The position numbers were made by a program, and so were the translations under genes. A DNA stretch of 6,482 nt from an uncultured Bacteroidota bacterium (GTDB lineage: Bacteria; Bacteroidota; Bacteroidia; Bacteroidales; P3): NCBI GenBank assembly GCA_902766265.1, contig CACXCY010000166.1:1-6482 (forward strand), in the 5' to 3' direction. Of this stretch, positions 1 to 6,476 are shown piece by piece. How positions within the stretch are numbered: position 1 is the stretch's first letter; the number at the start of each line of letters is the position of its first letter. The notes under the pieces are model-generated. The model was not told where the DNA came from. It did not search any database and saw only the letters and a list, made by a program, of their open reading frames with translations.

Positions 1-60
1 CGCATGCAACGCCGCCGCGTCGTGGAACGTGCCCGCGTCACCCGCCGTGGGGAGGAATAG
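1..60 (+). CDS. Possible 3' end of a rightward gene cut by the window edge
   Basis: Reading from base 1 gives 19 codons ending in TAG at 58-60, with an arginine-rich peptide that finishes RRGEE. A rightward gene ending here would be convergent with the leftward operon that ends at base 182, with the heptamer repeat between them, which is a common layout. The evidence is thin. Codon third positions are G/C-rich, but so are those of the other plus-strand frame open from the left edge. The minus-strand reading (60 down to 1) is also open and protein-like, but it has no ATG start within the window. No family can be recognised from so few residues. Confidence 0.25.
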   Translation, partial: RMQRRRVVERARVTRRGEE

Positions 61-63
61 GGT

Positions 64-123
64 GTTTCAGGTTTCAAGGGTTTCTGGGGTTTCAGGTTCC
101 AGGTTTCAGGTTTCAGGTTTCAG
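64..123. repeat. Degenerate tandem heptamer repeat, unit GTTTCAG
   Basis: Eight copies of a 7-base unit can be laid out: GTTTCAG (64-70), GTTTCAA (71-77), a GG insertion, GTTTCTG (80-86), a second GG insertion, GTTTCAG (89-95), GTTCCAG (96-102), then three perfect GTTTCAG units (103-123). On the other strand the unit reads CTGAAAC. The left half is diverged and the right half is perfect, as expected if slippage has been adding copies at the right end. It lies in the non-coding gap beyond the stop of the TPR gene, with no spacers and no recognisable coding role. A neutral low-complexity tract is the simplest reading. Confidence 0.9.
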
Positions 124-144
124 GTGCGATTATACGGCAACCTG
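121..144. terminator. Weak hairpin between the operon end and the repeat; possible terminator
   Basis: CAGGTGC at 121-127 can pair with GCAACCTG at 137-144, giving seven base pairs with one bulged A (139) and a nine-base loop. It lies about 38 bases beyond the stop of the leftward TPR gene, where a terminator for the operon would be expected. No T-tract follows it on either strand, so it is not a classical intrinsic terminator, and its left arm overlaps the last heptamer unit. It could be fortuitous. Confidence 0.2.
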
Positions 145-181
145 TGTCGAAGGTAAAGTGTTGTGGGATTTGGCTATGGGG

Positions 182-1357
182 CTACCAGGCGAGGCCGTTG
201 CGCACCATCCATTGCTGCGCCTGCTTGTTGCCCAGCTTGGCGGCTTTCTTGTAGCTTGCCGTCTCGCGTGTCTTATTGCCCTGCTTGGCGTATAGTTTGG
301 CTATGAGGCAGTAGGTTTCGTGGTCGTGGTCGTTGAGCTGCACGGCTTTCTGGTAGTTGCGCAGGGCTTTGACGTAGTCGCCTTTGTCGGTGTTGACCTT
401 GCCCAGACATTTGTAGGGCTCGGGGTCTTGCGGGTCGATGCGGGCGGCTTTCTGGTGGTAGGCGATGGCTTTGTTGTAGTCGCCTTTCTTGCAATAGATG
501 GCTCCCAGACGGTTGTAGGCGGGGGTGTAGAGACTGTCGATCTGCTGGATGATGGTCTCGTAGCAGAGTATGGCCTTGGGGTCGTCGCCGCGCTGCAGAT
601 AGGCGATGCCGAGGTAGTAGTAGAGGCGTACCGACTTGTTGTCGCGCTGGAGCCCTTTCTTCAGGTAGCTGATGGCGGTCTCGTGGTTCTCGCGCAGGGT
701 GTACATCACGCCGAGGTTGTAGTAGCAGTCCTGGTTGTCGGGGTCGAGCTTGAGGGCTTTGCGGAACTGGGTGATGGCTTCGCTGTCGTTGCCTCGGTGG
801 TAGTAGATGACGCCGAGGGTGTTGTAGGCGCGTGGATAGTTGGGGTCGGCTTCGATGGCGCGTTTGGCCCAGGTGATGGCGTTGGTGTAGTTCTTCTCTT
901 CGCAGACGATGAGTGCCATGGAGGCGTAGCCGGAGGCGCTGGCGGGGTTCAGCTCGATGGCTTTCTCGGCGTAGGCCTTGAGCTGGTCGAGGTCGGTCAT
1001 GTCCTCGTTCTCGATGATGCAGTAGGTGAGGTGCTCGTAGATGGTGGCTGCGAGGGCGCGGGTGGCGGAGTCGCTGACGGCGAGCGAGTCGGAGCTTACG
1101 AGGGTGGCGGCTTGGCGCAGCTGGTAGACGGCTTGGTTGAAGTGGCAGCGGCGTTCGGCCAGCAGTCCCAGCCGGAGATAGGGCAGGGGGGCCGCGGGGT
1201 CGGAGGCCTGTGCTTGCTGGTAGAAGCTCTGTGCCAAATCCAGCAGGTGGAGTGTTTCGGCGTTCTCGCCTTTGGCGATAAGTTCGGCGGCGTCGTTCTG
1301 TGCCTGTGCGGGCAGGAGGGCGGCGGCGAGCAGCAGGAGGAGTGCAAGACGTTTCAT
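182..1357 (-). CDS. Exported tetratricopeptide-repeat (TPR) protein
   Basis: This is a 391-residue protein with a clear N-terminal signal peptide: Lys2-Arg3, a long Leu/Ala core, and a likely signal peptidase I site after Ala19 (AQA, then Gln20). The mature protein is probably periplasmic or attached at the envelope. TPR units are regular from about residue 142 to 377: roughly 142-172, 176-207, 210-241, 244-276, 279-310, 313-344 and 347-377. Each carries the usual G/A-x-x-Y and A-x-x-x-Y/F-x-K-A spacing, often followed by DP. A more divergent unit lies near 58-91. The C-terminus (GNKQAQQWMVRNGLAW) resembles the ending I remember from other Bacteroidales TPR proteins. TPRs form a helical scaffold for protein binding; no enzymatic domain is visible and the partner is unknown. 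It is the last gene of the leftward operon, starting 7 bases after the recG stop. The ATG at 1355-1357 fits the signal peptide. Confidence 0.93.
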   Translation of the reverse strand: MKRLALLLLLAAALLPAQAQNDAAELIAKGENAETLHLLDLAQSFYQQAQASDPAAPLPYLRLGLLAERRCHFNQAVYQLRQAATLVSSDSLAVSDSATRALAATIYEHLTYCIIENEDMTDLDQLKAYAEKAIELNPASASGYASMALIVCEEKNYTNAITWAKRAIEADPNYPRAYNTLGVIYYHRGNDSEAITQFRKALKLDPDNQDCYYNLGVMYTLRENHETAISYLKKGLQRDNKSVRLYYYLGIAYLQRGDDPKAILCYETIIQQIDSLYTPAYNRLGAIYCKKGDYNKAIAYHQKAARIDPQDPEPYKCLGKVNTDKGDYVKALRNYQKAVQLNDHDHETYCLIAKLYAKQGNKTRETASYKKAAKLGNKQAQQWMVRNGLAW

Positions 1358-1364
1358 TGGGCGG

Positions 1365-3461
1365 TTAACTGATTTTGCCCCAGTTCTGTTTCGGAGCTTT
1401 GCGTTTGATGTATAGCGCCAGGCAGGCGTTCTCGGTCTTCTGCAGGTTGGGGTCTTGGTCGAGGATGCCCTGCACGGTGTCGCGGGCGGCGCGGACGATG
1501 GGCTCGTCGTTGACGATGTCGGCCAGCTTGAGTTGCAGGATGCCGCTTTGCTGCAGCCCTTGCACGTCGCCGGGACCCCGCAGCTTCAGGTCGGCTTCGG
1601 CGATGCGGAAGCCGTCGGTGGAGTTGACCATGGTCATGATGCGCTCTTTGGCCGACGAGGAGAGCTTGTCGCTTGTCATCAGGATGCAGTAGGACTGTTC
1701 GCCGCCGCGTCCCACGCGACCGCGCAGCTGGTGCAGCTGCGACAGGCCGAAGCGTTCGGCGTTCTCTATCACCATCACGGTGGCGTTGGGCACATCGACG
1801 CCCACCTCTATCACCGTGGTGGAGACCATGATGTTGGTGATGCCGTCTTTGAACCGCTGCATCTCGTAGTCTTTGCTCTCGGAGGGCATCCTGCCGTGGA
1901 CGATGCTGATCTGGTAGTCGGGCAGGGGGAAGGCGCGTGCGATGCTCTCGTAGCCGTCCATCAGGTCTTTGAGGTCGGATTTCTCCGATTCCTCTATCAG
2001 GGGGTATACAATATATATCTGTCGTCCCTGGGCCATCTGCTCGCGCATGAAGCCGAACAGCTTGAGCCGCTTGGCGTCGGTGGCATGGAGCGTCTTGATG
2101 GGTTTGCGTCCGGGAGGGAGCTCGTCGATGATGGAGCAATCCAGGTCGCCGTAGAGGGTCATGGCGAGGGTGCGCGGTATGGGGGTGGCTGTCATCACCA
2201 GCACATGCGGCGGGCATACGTCCTTGGTCCACAGCTTGGCGCGTTGCTCCACTCCGAAGCGGTGCTGCTCGTCGATGACGATGAAGCCCAGCCGCTGGAA
2301 CTGCACGCTGTCTTCGATGAGGGCGTGGGTGCCGATGAGTATGTCGATTTCGCCAGCGGCGAGGCGTGTGCGTATCTTTTTCTTCTGTGACGGCTTGAGG
2401 GAGCCGGTGAGCAGCTCCACGTTGACATCCAGCCCTTCGAGGAAGCGGCTGATGGTGGCGTAGTGCTGGTTGGCCAATATCTCGGTGGGTGCCATGAGGC
2501 AGGCCTGGCAGCCGTTGTCGATGGCGATGAGCATGCAGAGCAGGGCCACGAGGGTCTTGCCGCTGCCCACGTCGCCTTGCAGCAGGCGGTTCATCTGGTG
2601 GCCGCTTTTCATGTCGGCGCGTATCTCTTTGATGACGCGCTTCTGGGCGCCCGTCAGCTCGAAGGGGAGCTTCTCGCTGTAGAAACGGTTGAACTTCTCG
2701 CCAACGATGCCGAACACGCGGCCTTGGCTGACGTTGCGGCGCTGGTATTTGGCGTATTGGTAGTCGAGTTGCAGCATGAACAGTTCCTCGAACTTCATGC
2801 GCTGGGTGGCGATGCTCATCTCGCGGCTGTTGGTGGGGAAGTGTATCATGCGCAGGGCCTCTTCGCGGGAGGGGAGGTGATAGTGCTGTATCACGTTGAG
2901 GGGCAGCACTTCGGGTATCTTGCCTTCACCTTGGCGCAGGATGCTCTCCGTGAGCTTGGAGATGCCTTTGGAGGAGAGCCCTTTGGCTTTGAGTTTCTCG
3001 GTGGAGGGATAGACGGGGATGTAGAGGTGGCTTGACGGCTGGTCGCCGTATTGCACCAGCTCCAGGTCGGGATGGGCTATGTTGATGTGGCCGTTGTACA
3101 GGGATGGGCGGCCCATGACCACATATTCGGCATTGGGCTTGAGGGAGTCCATCACCCACTTGACGCCCTGAAACCACACCAGCTCCAGCGTGCCGGTGCC
3201 GTCGCTGAAGAGGGCCGACAGGCGTGCCGTACGGCCAGAGTTGACGCTATGGACGTTGTTGATGATGCCTTTCAGCACCACATAGGGCGATTCGACGCTG
3301 ATTTGGCTTATGGTGCTGATTTGCGACCTGTCCACATAGCGGAAAGGGAAGTGCATCAGCATATCCTCGTAGGTGAACACCTCCAGCTCGCGCTGCAGCA
3401 GCTGTGCTCTTGCAGGGCCGACGCCTTTCAGGTATTCTATGGGGGTTTCGAGGAATGTCAA
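1365..3461 (-). CDS. recG: ATP-dependent DNA helicase RecG
   Basis: RecG is a monomeric superfamily 2 helicase that remodels stalled replication forks and branch-migrates Holliday junctions and R-loops. The 698 residues match the usual family length. The N-terminal part holds the LKGVGPARAQLL helical segment (11-22) and the wedge/OB-fold region (about 60-135). Helicase motifs follow in order: Walker A GDVGSGKT (296-303), Walker B box DEQH (397-400), TATPIPR (424-430), TTVIEVGVDVP (548-558), QLRGRVGR (578-585) and the C-terminal LRGPGD...QSG signature (627-640). All key residues are present, so the protein should be active. The start is TTG at 3459-3461: an in-frame stop lies at 3483-3485, no other NTG start codon lies between, and the next Met (34) would remove the conserved N-terminal helix. 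The gene begins 13 bases after the coaD stop and is followed by the TPR gene after 7 bases, so translation may be coupled. Confidence 0.97.
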   Translation of the reverse strand: MTFLETPIEYLKGVGPARAQLLQRELEVFTYEDMLMHFPFRYVDRSQISTISQISVESPYVVLKGIINNVHSVNSGRTARLSALFSDGTGTLELVWFQGVKWVMDSLKPNAEYVVMGRPSLYNGHINIAHPDLELVQYGDQPSSHLYIPVYPSTEKLKAKGLSSKGISKLTESILRQGEGKIPEVLPLNVIQHYHLPSREEALRMIHFPTNSREMSIATQRMKFEELFMLQLDYQYAKYQRRNVSQGRVFGIVGEKFNRFYSEKLPFELTGAQKRVIKEIRADMKSGHQMNRLLQGDVGSGKTLVALLCMLIAIDNGCQACLMAPTEILANQHYATISRFLEGLDVNVELLTGSLKPSQKKKIRTRLAAGEIDILIGTHALIEDSVQFQRLGFIVIDEQHRFGVEQRAKLWTKDVCPPHVLVMTATPIPRTLAMTLYGDLDCSIIDELPPGRKPIKTLHATDAKRLKLFGFMREQMAQGRQIYIVYPLIEESEKSDLKDLMDGYESIARAFPLPDYQISIVHGRMPSESKDYEMQRFKDGITNIMVSTTVIEVGVDVPNATVMVIENAERFGLSQLHQLRGRVGRGGEQSYCILMTSDKLSSSAKERIMTMVNSTDGFRIAEADLKLRGPGDVQGLQQSGILQLKLADIVNDEPIVRAARDTVQGILDQDPNLQKTENACLALYIKRKAPKQNWGKIS

Positions 3462-3474
3462 AGCAGTGGGGGGC

Positions 3475-3939
3475 TTAGCGTTCTATGTGTATGGCTGCGG
3501 GGATGTAGGGTGTCACGTCCTTGCCGAAGGTCAGCAGTTCGCGCACCATGGTGCTGCTCACCACTTCGGTGCCGGCATCGGGCAGCAGGAAGACGCTCTC
3601 CACGTCGGGGGCTATCTCTTTGTTGATGCGGGCAATTTCCTGCTCGTAGCCGAAGTCGATGCCGTTGCGCACCCCGCGGATGATGTATCGGGCGCCCACC
3701 TCGTGGCAGTAGTCGACCGTGAGCCCGTGGTGGCAGGCCACTTCTATCTGTGGTGTGTCGGCAAACGTCTGGCGTACCCACAGCAGGCGCTGCTCCAAGG
3801 GAAACATGGTGTGCTTCCGGGTGTTGTCGCCTATGACGACAATAATCTTGTCGAACAGCGGCAACGCTTTCCGTATCAGGGCTTCGTGTCCACGGGTGAT
3901 AGGGTCGAACGACCCGGGGAAAAGGGCAATCTTCGGCAT
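3475..3939 (-). CDS. coaD: Phosphopantetheine adenylyltransferase
   Basis: CoaD catalyses the fourth step of coenzyme A synthesis, transferring AMP from ATP to 4'-phosphopantetheine to give dephospho-CoA and pyrophosphate, in the cytoplasm. The 154 residues are close to the usual family length (about 160). The nucleotidyltransferase signature is at the N-terminus: GSFDPITRGH (9-18), with the T-x-G-H box at Thr15, Gly17 and His18. Also seen are Arg41-Lys42 in the phosphate-binding loop, the family motif IIRGVRNGIDFGYE (86-99), and SSTMVRE (128-134), which matches the conserved SSxxVR element. The ATG at 3937-3939 was chosen because it sits directly before the conserved PKIALFPGSFDP stretch. 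The frame stays open upstream to 4050, but that extension would overlap the preceding gene and has no family match. The gene lies 14 bases after the beta-barrel gene and 13 bases before recG. Confidence 0.97.
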   Translation of the reverse strand: MPKIALFPGSFDPITRGHEALIRKALPLFDKIIVVIGDNTRKHTMFPLEQRLLWVRQTFADTPQIEVACHHGLTVDYCHEVGARYIIRGVRNGIDFGYEQEIARINKEIAPDVESVFLLPDAGTEVVSSTMVRELLTFGKDVTPYIPAAIHIER

Positions 3940-3953
3940 GAGGAGGGTAGATG

Positions 3954-4661
3954 TTATCTTCGTTTGTGTTTCTTCAGTTTGTAGCTCTCGTCGCCAAACA
4001 CATACAACAATCTGACCGCCACCGAGGAGTTGTAGCATTTGTTGCTCCAAGTTTCGCCCGGCTCGTTGGCCTTGTGAAACTCGGTGAAGGTCATGTCGTT
4101 CTTTATGGGTATGATGGAGCGTTGGTAGCGCATGTTGAGTTTGAGGCCGCGCCAGATGGTGAAGCGCATATCGATGACCACGGCAAGGTCGTTCTTCAGG
4201 AACACCATATTCGCGGAGTCGGGTACGAAATAGGTGGGGGAATAGTAAACGTGCCCACCATGCGGCTGTTGCACCAAGCGGCTGTAGCAGAGTCCCAGAC
4301 CTACATTCATGCCGCCGTAGGGGTCTTGGTAGTGGAACATCAAGGGGATGTCCACATAGTTGAGGGTGAAGCCCGTAATGCTGTAAGGGTCGCCGGAGGT
4401 GTTGCGGGCGCCACGTTGGGCGAAGTCGGCCTCCAGCGACAGCTGCGTCTGCTCCTTGCCGCCAAAGGCAGCCACGGCACCTACGCCGGCGGTGAGTCCC
4501 GCTTTCTTGAAACCCTTAAGCTCGTCGCCCTCTATCTGCGAGAAGGTCATGCCCACCACGGGGAAAGCGTGGAAGACGGTGCTGTTGCCTCTCCGCTGGG
4601 CGCGGGCAGGCGTGGCAAGGAGGACGATGGCGGATAGCAGTATGGCGGTCAGGTGTTTCAT
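3954..4661 (-). CDS. Outer-membrane beta-barrel protein, OMP_b-brl_2 / 'PorT-like' type
   Basis: This is a 235-residue exported protein. Its signal peptide (hydrophobic core about 4-16) has a likely cleavage site after Ala21 (ARA, then Gln22). The mature part has the hallmarks of the small Bacteroidota beta-barrel family (Pfam OMP_b-brl_2, often labelled 'porin family' or 'PorT family'). These are VVGMTFSQIEGDELKGFKKAG (about 35-55), LSLEADFAQRGA (74-85), LNYVDIPLMFHY (100-111) and a GLGLCYSR strand (121-128). Alternating hydrophobic strands continue to SSVAVRLLYVF (212-222). The family assignment rests on remembered motif patterns, and the molecular role of such paralogues is generally unknown. 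Likeness to PorT does not make it a type IX secretion component. Oddly, a basic 13-residue tail rich in Lys and Arg follows the last strand. It is the first gene of the leftward operon. Confidence 0.83.
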   Translation of the reverse strand: MKHLTAILLSAIVLLATPARAQRRGNSTVFHAFPVVGMTFSQIEGDELKGFKKAGLTAGVGAVAAFGGKEQTQLSLEADFAQRGARNTSGDPYSITGFTLNYVDIPLMFHYQDPYGGMNVGLGLCYSRLVQQPHGGHVYYSPTYFVPDSANMVFLKNDLAVVIDMRFTIWRGLKLNMRYQRSIIPIKNDMTFTEFHKANEPGETWSNKCYNSSVAVRLLYVFGDESYKLKKHKRR

Positions 4662-4725
4662 TGTGTTTCGAGTGGGCTTCGGGTTGCGGGCTTAGTGTCG
4701 GAGGGTCGGGAGGGACCTGTTAGTT

Positions 4726-4755
4726 CTATGATACTTTGTATATAATAACAACAAA
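4726..4755 (-). promoter_or_regulatory. Candidate promoter for the leftward beta-barrel-coaD-recG-TPR operon
   Basis: On the minus strand TTTG (4755-4752) is followed after 18 bases by TATCATAG (4733-4726). This is a partial match to the Bacteroidota consensus TTTG / TAnnTTTG: the -33 box is exact, but the -7 box has only four of six fixed positions. It lies about 65 bases upstream of the first gene's ATG, in the AT-rich part of the divergent intergenic region. The AT-rich TTATTATATA stretch in the spacer would also suit promoter melting. It is the best candidate I found on this strand, but not a strong one. Confidence 0.4.
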
Positions 4756-4790
4756 CGTCAAGGGTCGAAAAAAATTGTTAGTAACTTTCT

Positions 4791-4821
4791 TTTGTGATAC
4801 AAAAAAAACAACTTAACTTTG
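4791..4821 (+). promoter_or_regulatory. Bacteroidota-type promoter for dnaB
   Basis: TTTG (4791-4794) and TAACTTTG (4814-4821) match the -33 TTTG and -7 TAnnTTTG elements of the primary sigma factor of Bacteroidota at every fixed position, with a 19-base spacer, which is typical. Transcription should start a few bases after 4821, giving a leader of about 50 bases before the dnaB ATG at 4878. The leader just before the start codon is A-rich (agaaaagaaacgatt) and has no Shine-Dalgarno sequence, as usual in this phylum. The promoter settles the dnaB start, because the in-frame GTG at 4794 lies inside it and would not be transcribed. Confidence 0.85.
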
Positions 4822-4877
4822 CAGTCCCATTTTGGAAAGGTTCATTCTCCCGCAAGATTATTAGAAAAGAAACGATT

Positions 4878-6476
4878 ATGCCAGCCACAGACGCCACATC
4901 CCGCACACCTGTTCGCAGAAAGGAGCGTATCAGCTACGAAAATGTTTTCAGTATAAATGGCAAGACCCCGCCGCAGGCCGTTGAGATAGAACAGGCCGTG
5001 TTGGGTGCCCTGATGCTTGACCAGTTTGCCCTCTCTTCGTCGATAGAGAACTTGCGTACCGAGTATTTCTACAAACCTGAACATCAGGCCATCTTCTCGG
5101 CCATACGCGAACTGTTTGAGAAGTCGCAGCAGGTGGACATCCTTACTGTCACGCACCAGCTGCAGCTTGACGGTCGTTTAGAAGAGGCGGGTGGTGCCTA
5201 TTATGTGGCTCAGCTCACCAACCATGTGGTCTCGGCGGCACATATAGAATACCATGCCCGCATCCTGGGTGAGAAGTTCATCCAGCGGGAGCTCATCCGC
5301 ATCTCTACGGAGACGATAACGTCGGCCTATGATGAATCGACCGACGTCATCACACTTCTTGACAGCACGGAGCAACGGTTGCTCGACATCAACGACAAGA
5401 ACTTCCGCTCCGACTATCGTATGATGGACGACGTGGTGAGGCAGGCCTTCGAGCAGATAGAGGCGGCACAGGACAGCGACGGCAACCCGTTGGGCACCCT
5501 GACGGGCTTTACAGATTTGGACCGCCTGACGGCTGGCTTCCAACCGGGCACGCTTCTCATCCTGGCCGCCCGACCGGCCATGGGTAAGACGGCTTTTGCA
5601 CTCACGATGGCTCGTAACATGGCGGTCGACCTCAAGAAACATGTGGCTGTGTTCTCGCTCGAAATGACAGCCGTGGAGCTTGTGATGCGACTCATATCCG
5701 CAGAGGCAGGCATCAACGGCGAGAAGCTGAAGAAAGGCGAGAAGCTGGGCGATGCGGAGAAGGAACAGCTCTATAGGGCGACGCAGACCCTCAGCGGCGC
5801 CAATCTTTATATTGACGACACGCCGCAGCTCACAATCTTCGAGCTCCGGGCCAAGTGCCGTCGTCTGAAGCAGAGCAAGGGTCTCGACATGGTGTATATC
5901 GACTACCTCCAGCTGATGCAAGGCAATACGGACCAAAACCGCAATGGTAACCGAGAGCAGGAAATCAGCTATATCTCGCGTCAGCTCAAGGCACTGGCCA
6001 AGGAACTGGAAATACCCGTGATGGCACTCTCCCAGCTGAGCCGTGCTGTGGAGACGCGTGGCGGCAGCAAGGAACCTATGCTGTCCGACTTGCGTGAATC
6101 GGGCGCCATTGAGCAGGATGCCGATATTGTAATGTTTATTTATCGACCTGAGTACTATGGTATTGACGAGGATGATAAAGGGTCTACCCGTGGCAAGGCC
6201 TATATCAATGTGGCCAAGCACCGTTCGGGCGCAACGGACAAAATCCGCCTGAATTTTGTGCGTGAGTTTGCCAAGTTCTCCAACGACGACAATATCACAT
6301 TTGGCGACACACCGTATACGCTGCCCGTCAATACCGGCTTTGACTCGAATGGGCCCATGAACACCATTATCCGTGACTCGAGCATCAACTGGGATGAAGG
6401 TCTTTCGTCGGGTGGCAATGGCGACAATACCTTCCCGCCGGCTATTGATGACAACAATCCTGATACGCCGTTCTAA
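4878..6476 (+). CDS. dnaB: Replicative DNA helicase DnaB
   Basis: DnaB is the hexameric 5'-to-3' helicase that unwinds DNA at the replication fork and contacts primase through its N-terminal domain. The 532 residues exceed the E. coli protein (471), mainly through tails at both ends. Residues 1-30 are a basic, probably disordered leader. The N-terminal domain begins at PPQAVEIEQAVLGALML (31-47) and runs to about 150, followed by the linker. The RecA-like motor domain (about 205-470) has Walker A ARPAMGKT (231-238), the catalytic glutamate in SLEM (Glu262), Walker B VYIDYLQLM (339-347, Asp342), SQLSRAVE (385-392), LRESGAIEQDADIVMF (405-420) and the KHR arginine-finger segment (447-449). All catalytic residues are present and there is no intein. 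The C-terminal tail (about 485-532) is Gly/Asn/Asp-rich and ends DTPF. The ATG at 4878 is chosen because it lies downstream of the promoter. The gene is divergent from the operon on its left. Confidence 0.97.
   Translation: MPATDATSRTPVRRKERISYENVFSINGKTPPQAVEIEQAVLGALMLDQFALSSSIENLRTEYFYKPEHQAIFSAIRELFEKSQQVDILTVTHQLQLDGRLEEAGGAYYVAQLTNHVVSAAHIEYHARILGEKFIQRELIRISTETITSAYDESTDVITLLDSTEQRLLDINDKNFRSDYRMMDDVVRQAFEQIEAAQDSDGNPLGTLTGFTDLDRLTAGFQPGTLLILAARPAMGKTAFALTMARNMAVDLKKHVAVFSLEMTAVELVMRLISAEAGINGEKLKKGEKLGDAEKEQLYRATQTLSGANLYIDDTPQLTIFELRAKCRRLKQSKGLDMVYIDYLQLMQGNTDQNRNGNREQEISYISRQLKALAKELEIPVMALSQLSRAVETRGGSKEPMLSDLRESGAIEQDADIVMFIYRPEYYGIDEDDKGSTRGKAYINVAKHRSGATDKIRLNFVREFAKFSNDDNITFGDTPYTLPVNTGFDSNGPMNTIIRDSSINWDEGLSSGGNGDNTFPPAIDDNNPDTPF

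Noticed and set aside
64..123. CRISPR array or integration-site repeat
   Set aside because: The units are 7 bases long and contiguous with no spacers. There are no cas, integrase or transposase genes nearby.
29..295. Plus-strand 88-residue reading frame across the heptamer repeat
   Set aside because: Its middle is the translated repeat (FQVSG-like pattern), and its second half is antisense to the end of the TPR gene. No protein family is visible.
320..1372. 350-residue plus-strand frame opposite the TPR gene
   Set aside because: A Val/Gly-rich translation that mirrors the TPR period is what GC-rich codon bias produces opposite a real gene. The minus strand has a signal peptide and clear TPR motifs.
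1455..3035. Long plus-strand frames opposite recG (311 and 190 residues)
   Set aside because: They are antisense to complete, motif-bearing recG and rich in His, Val and Gly from codon bias. No start context or family signature is seen.
3940..4050. 37-codon N-terminal extension of CoaD
   Set aside because: It would overlap the 3' end of the beta-barrel gene by almost 100 bases. CoaD proteins begin right at the PKIALFPGSFDP segment.
3954..4661. Genuine PorT component of the type IX secretion system
   Set aside because: The motifs fit the broad OMP_b-brl_2 family, which has many paralogues per genome. No other type IX secretion gene is in the window.
4794..4877. 28-codon N-terminal extension of DnaB from GTG at 4794
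   Set aside because: The GTG lies in the -33 box and upstream of the -7 box of a near-perfect promoter, so it would not be on the transcript. The extension has no family likeness.
5178..6221. 347-residue minus-strand frame opposite dnaB
   Set aside because: It lies wholly antisense to the conserved DnaB motor and N-terminal domains and shows no domain of its own.
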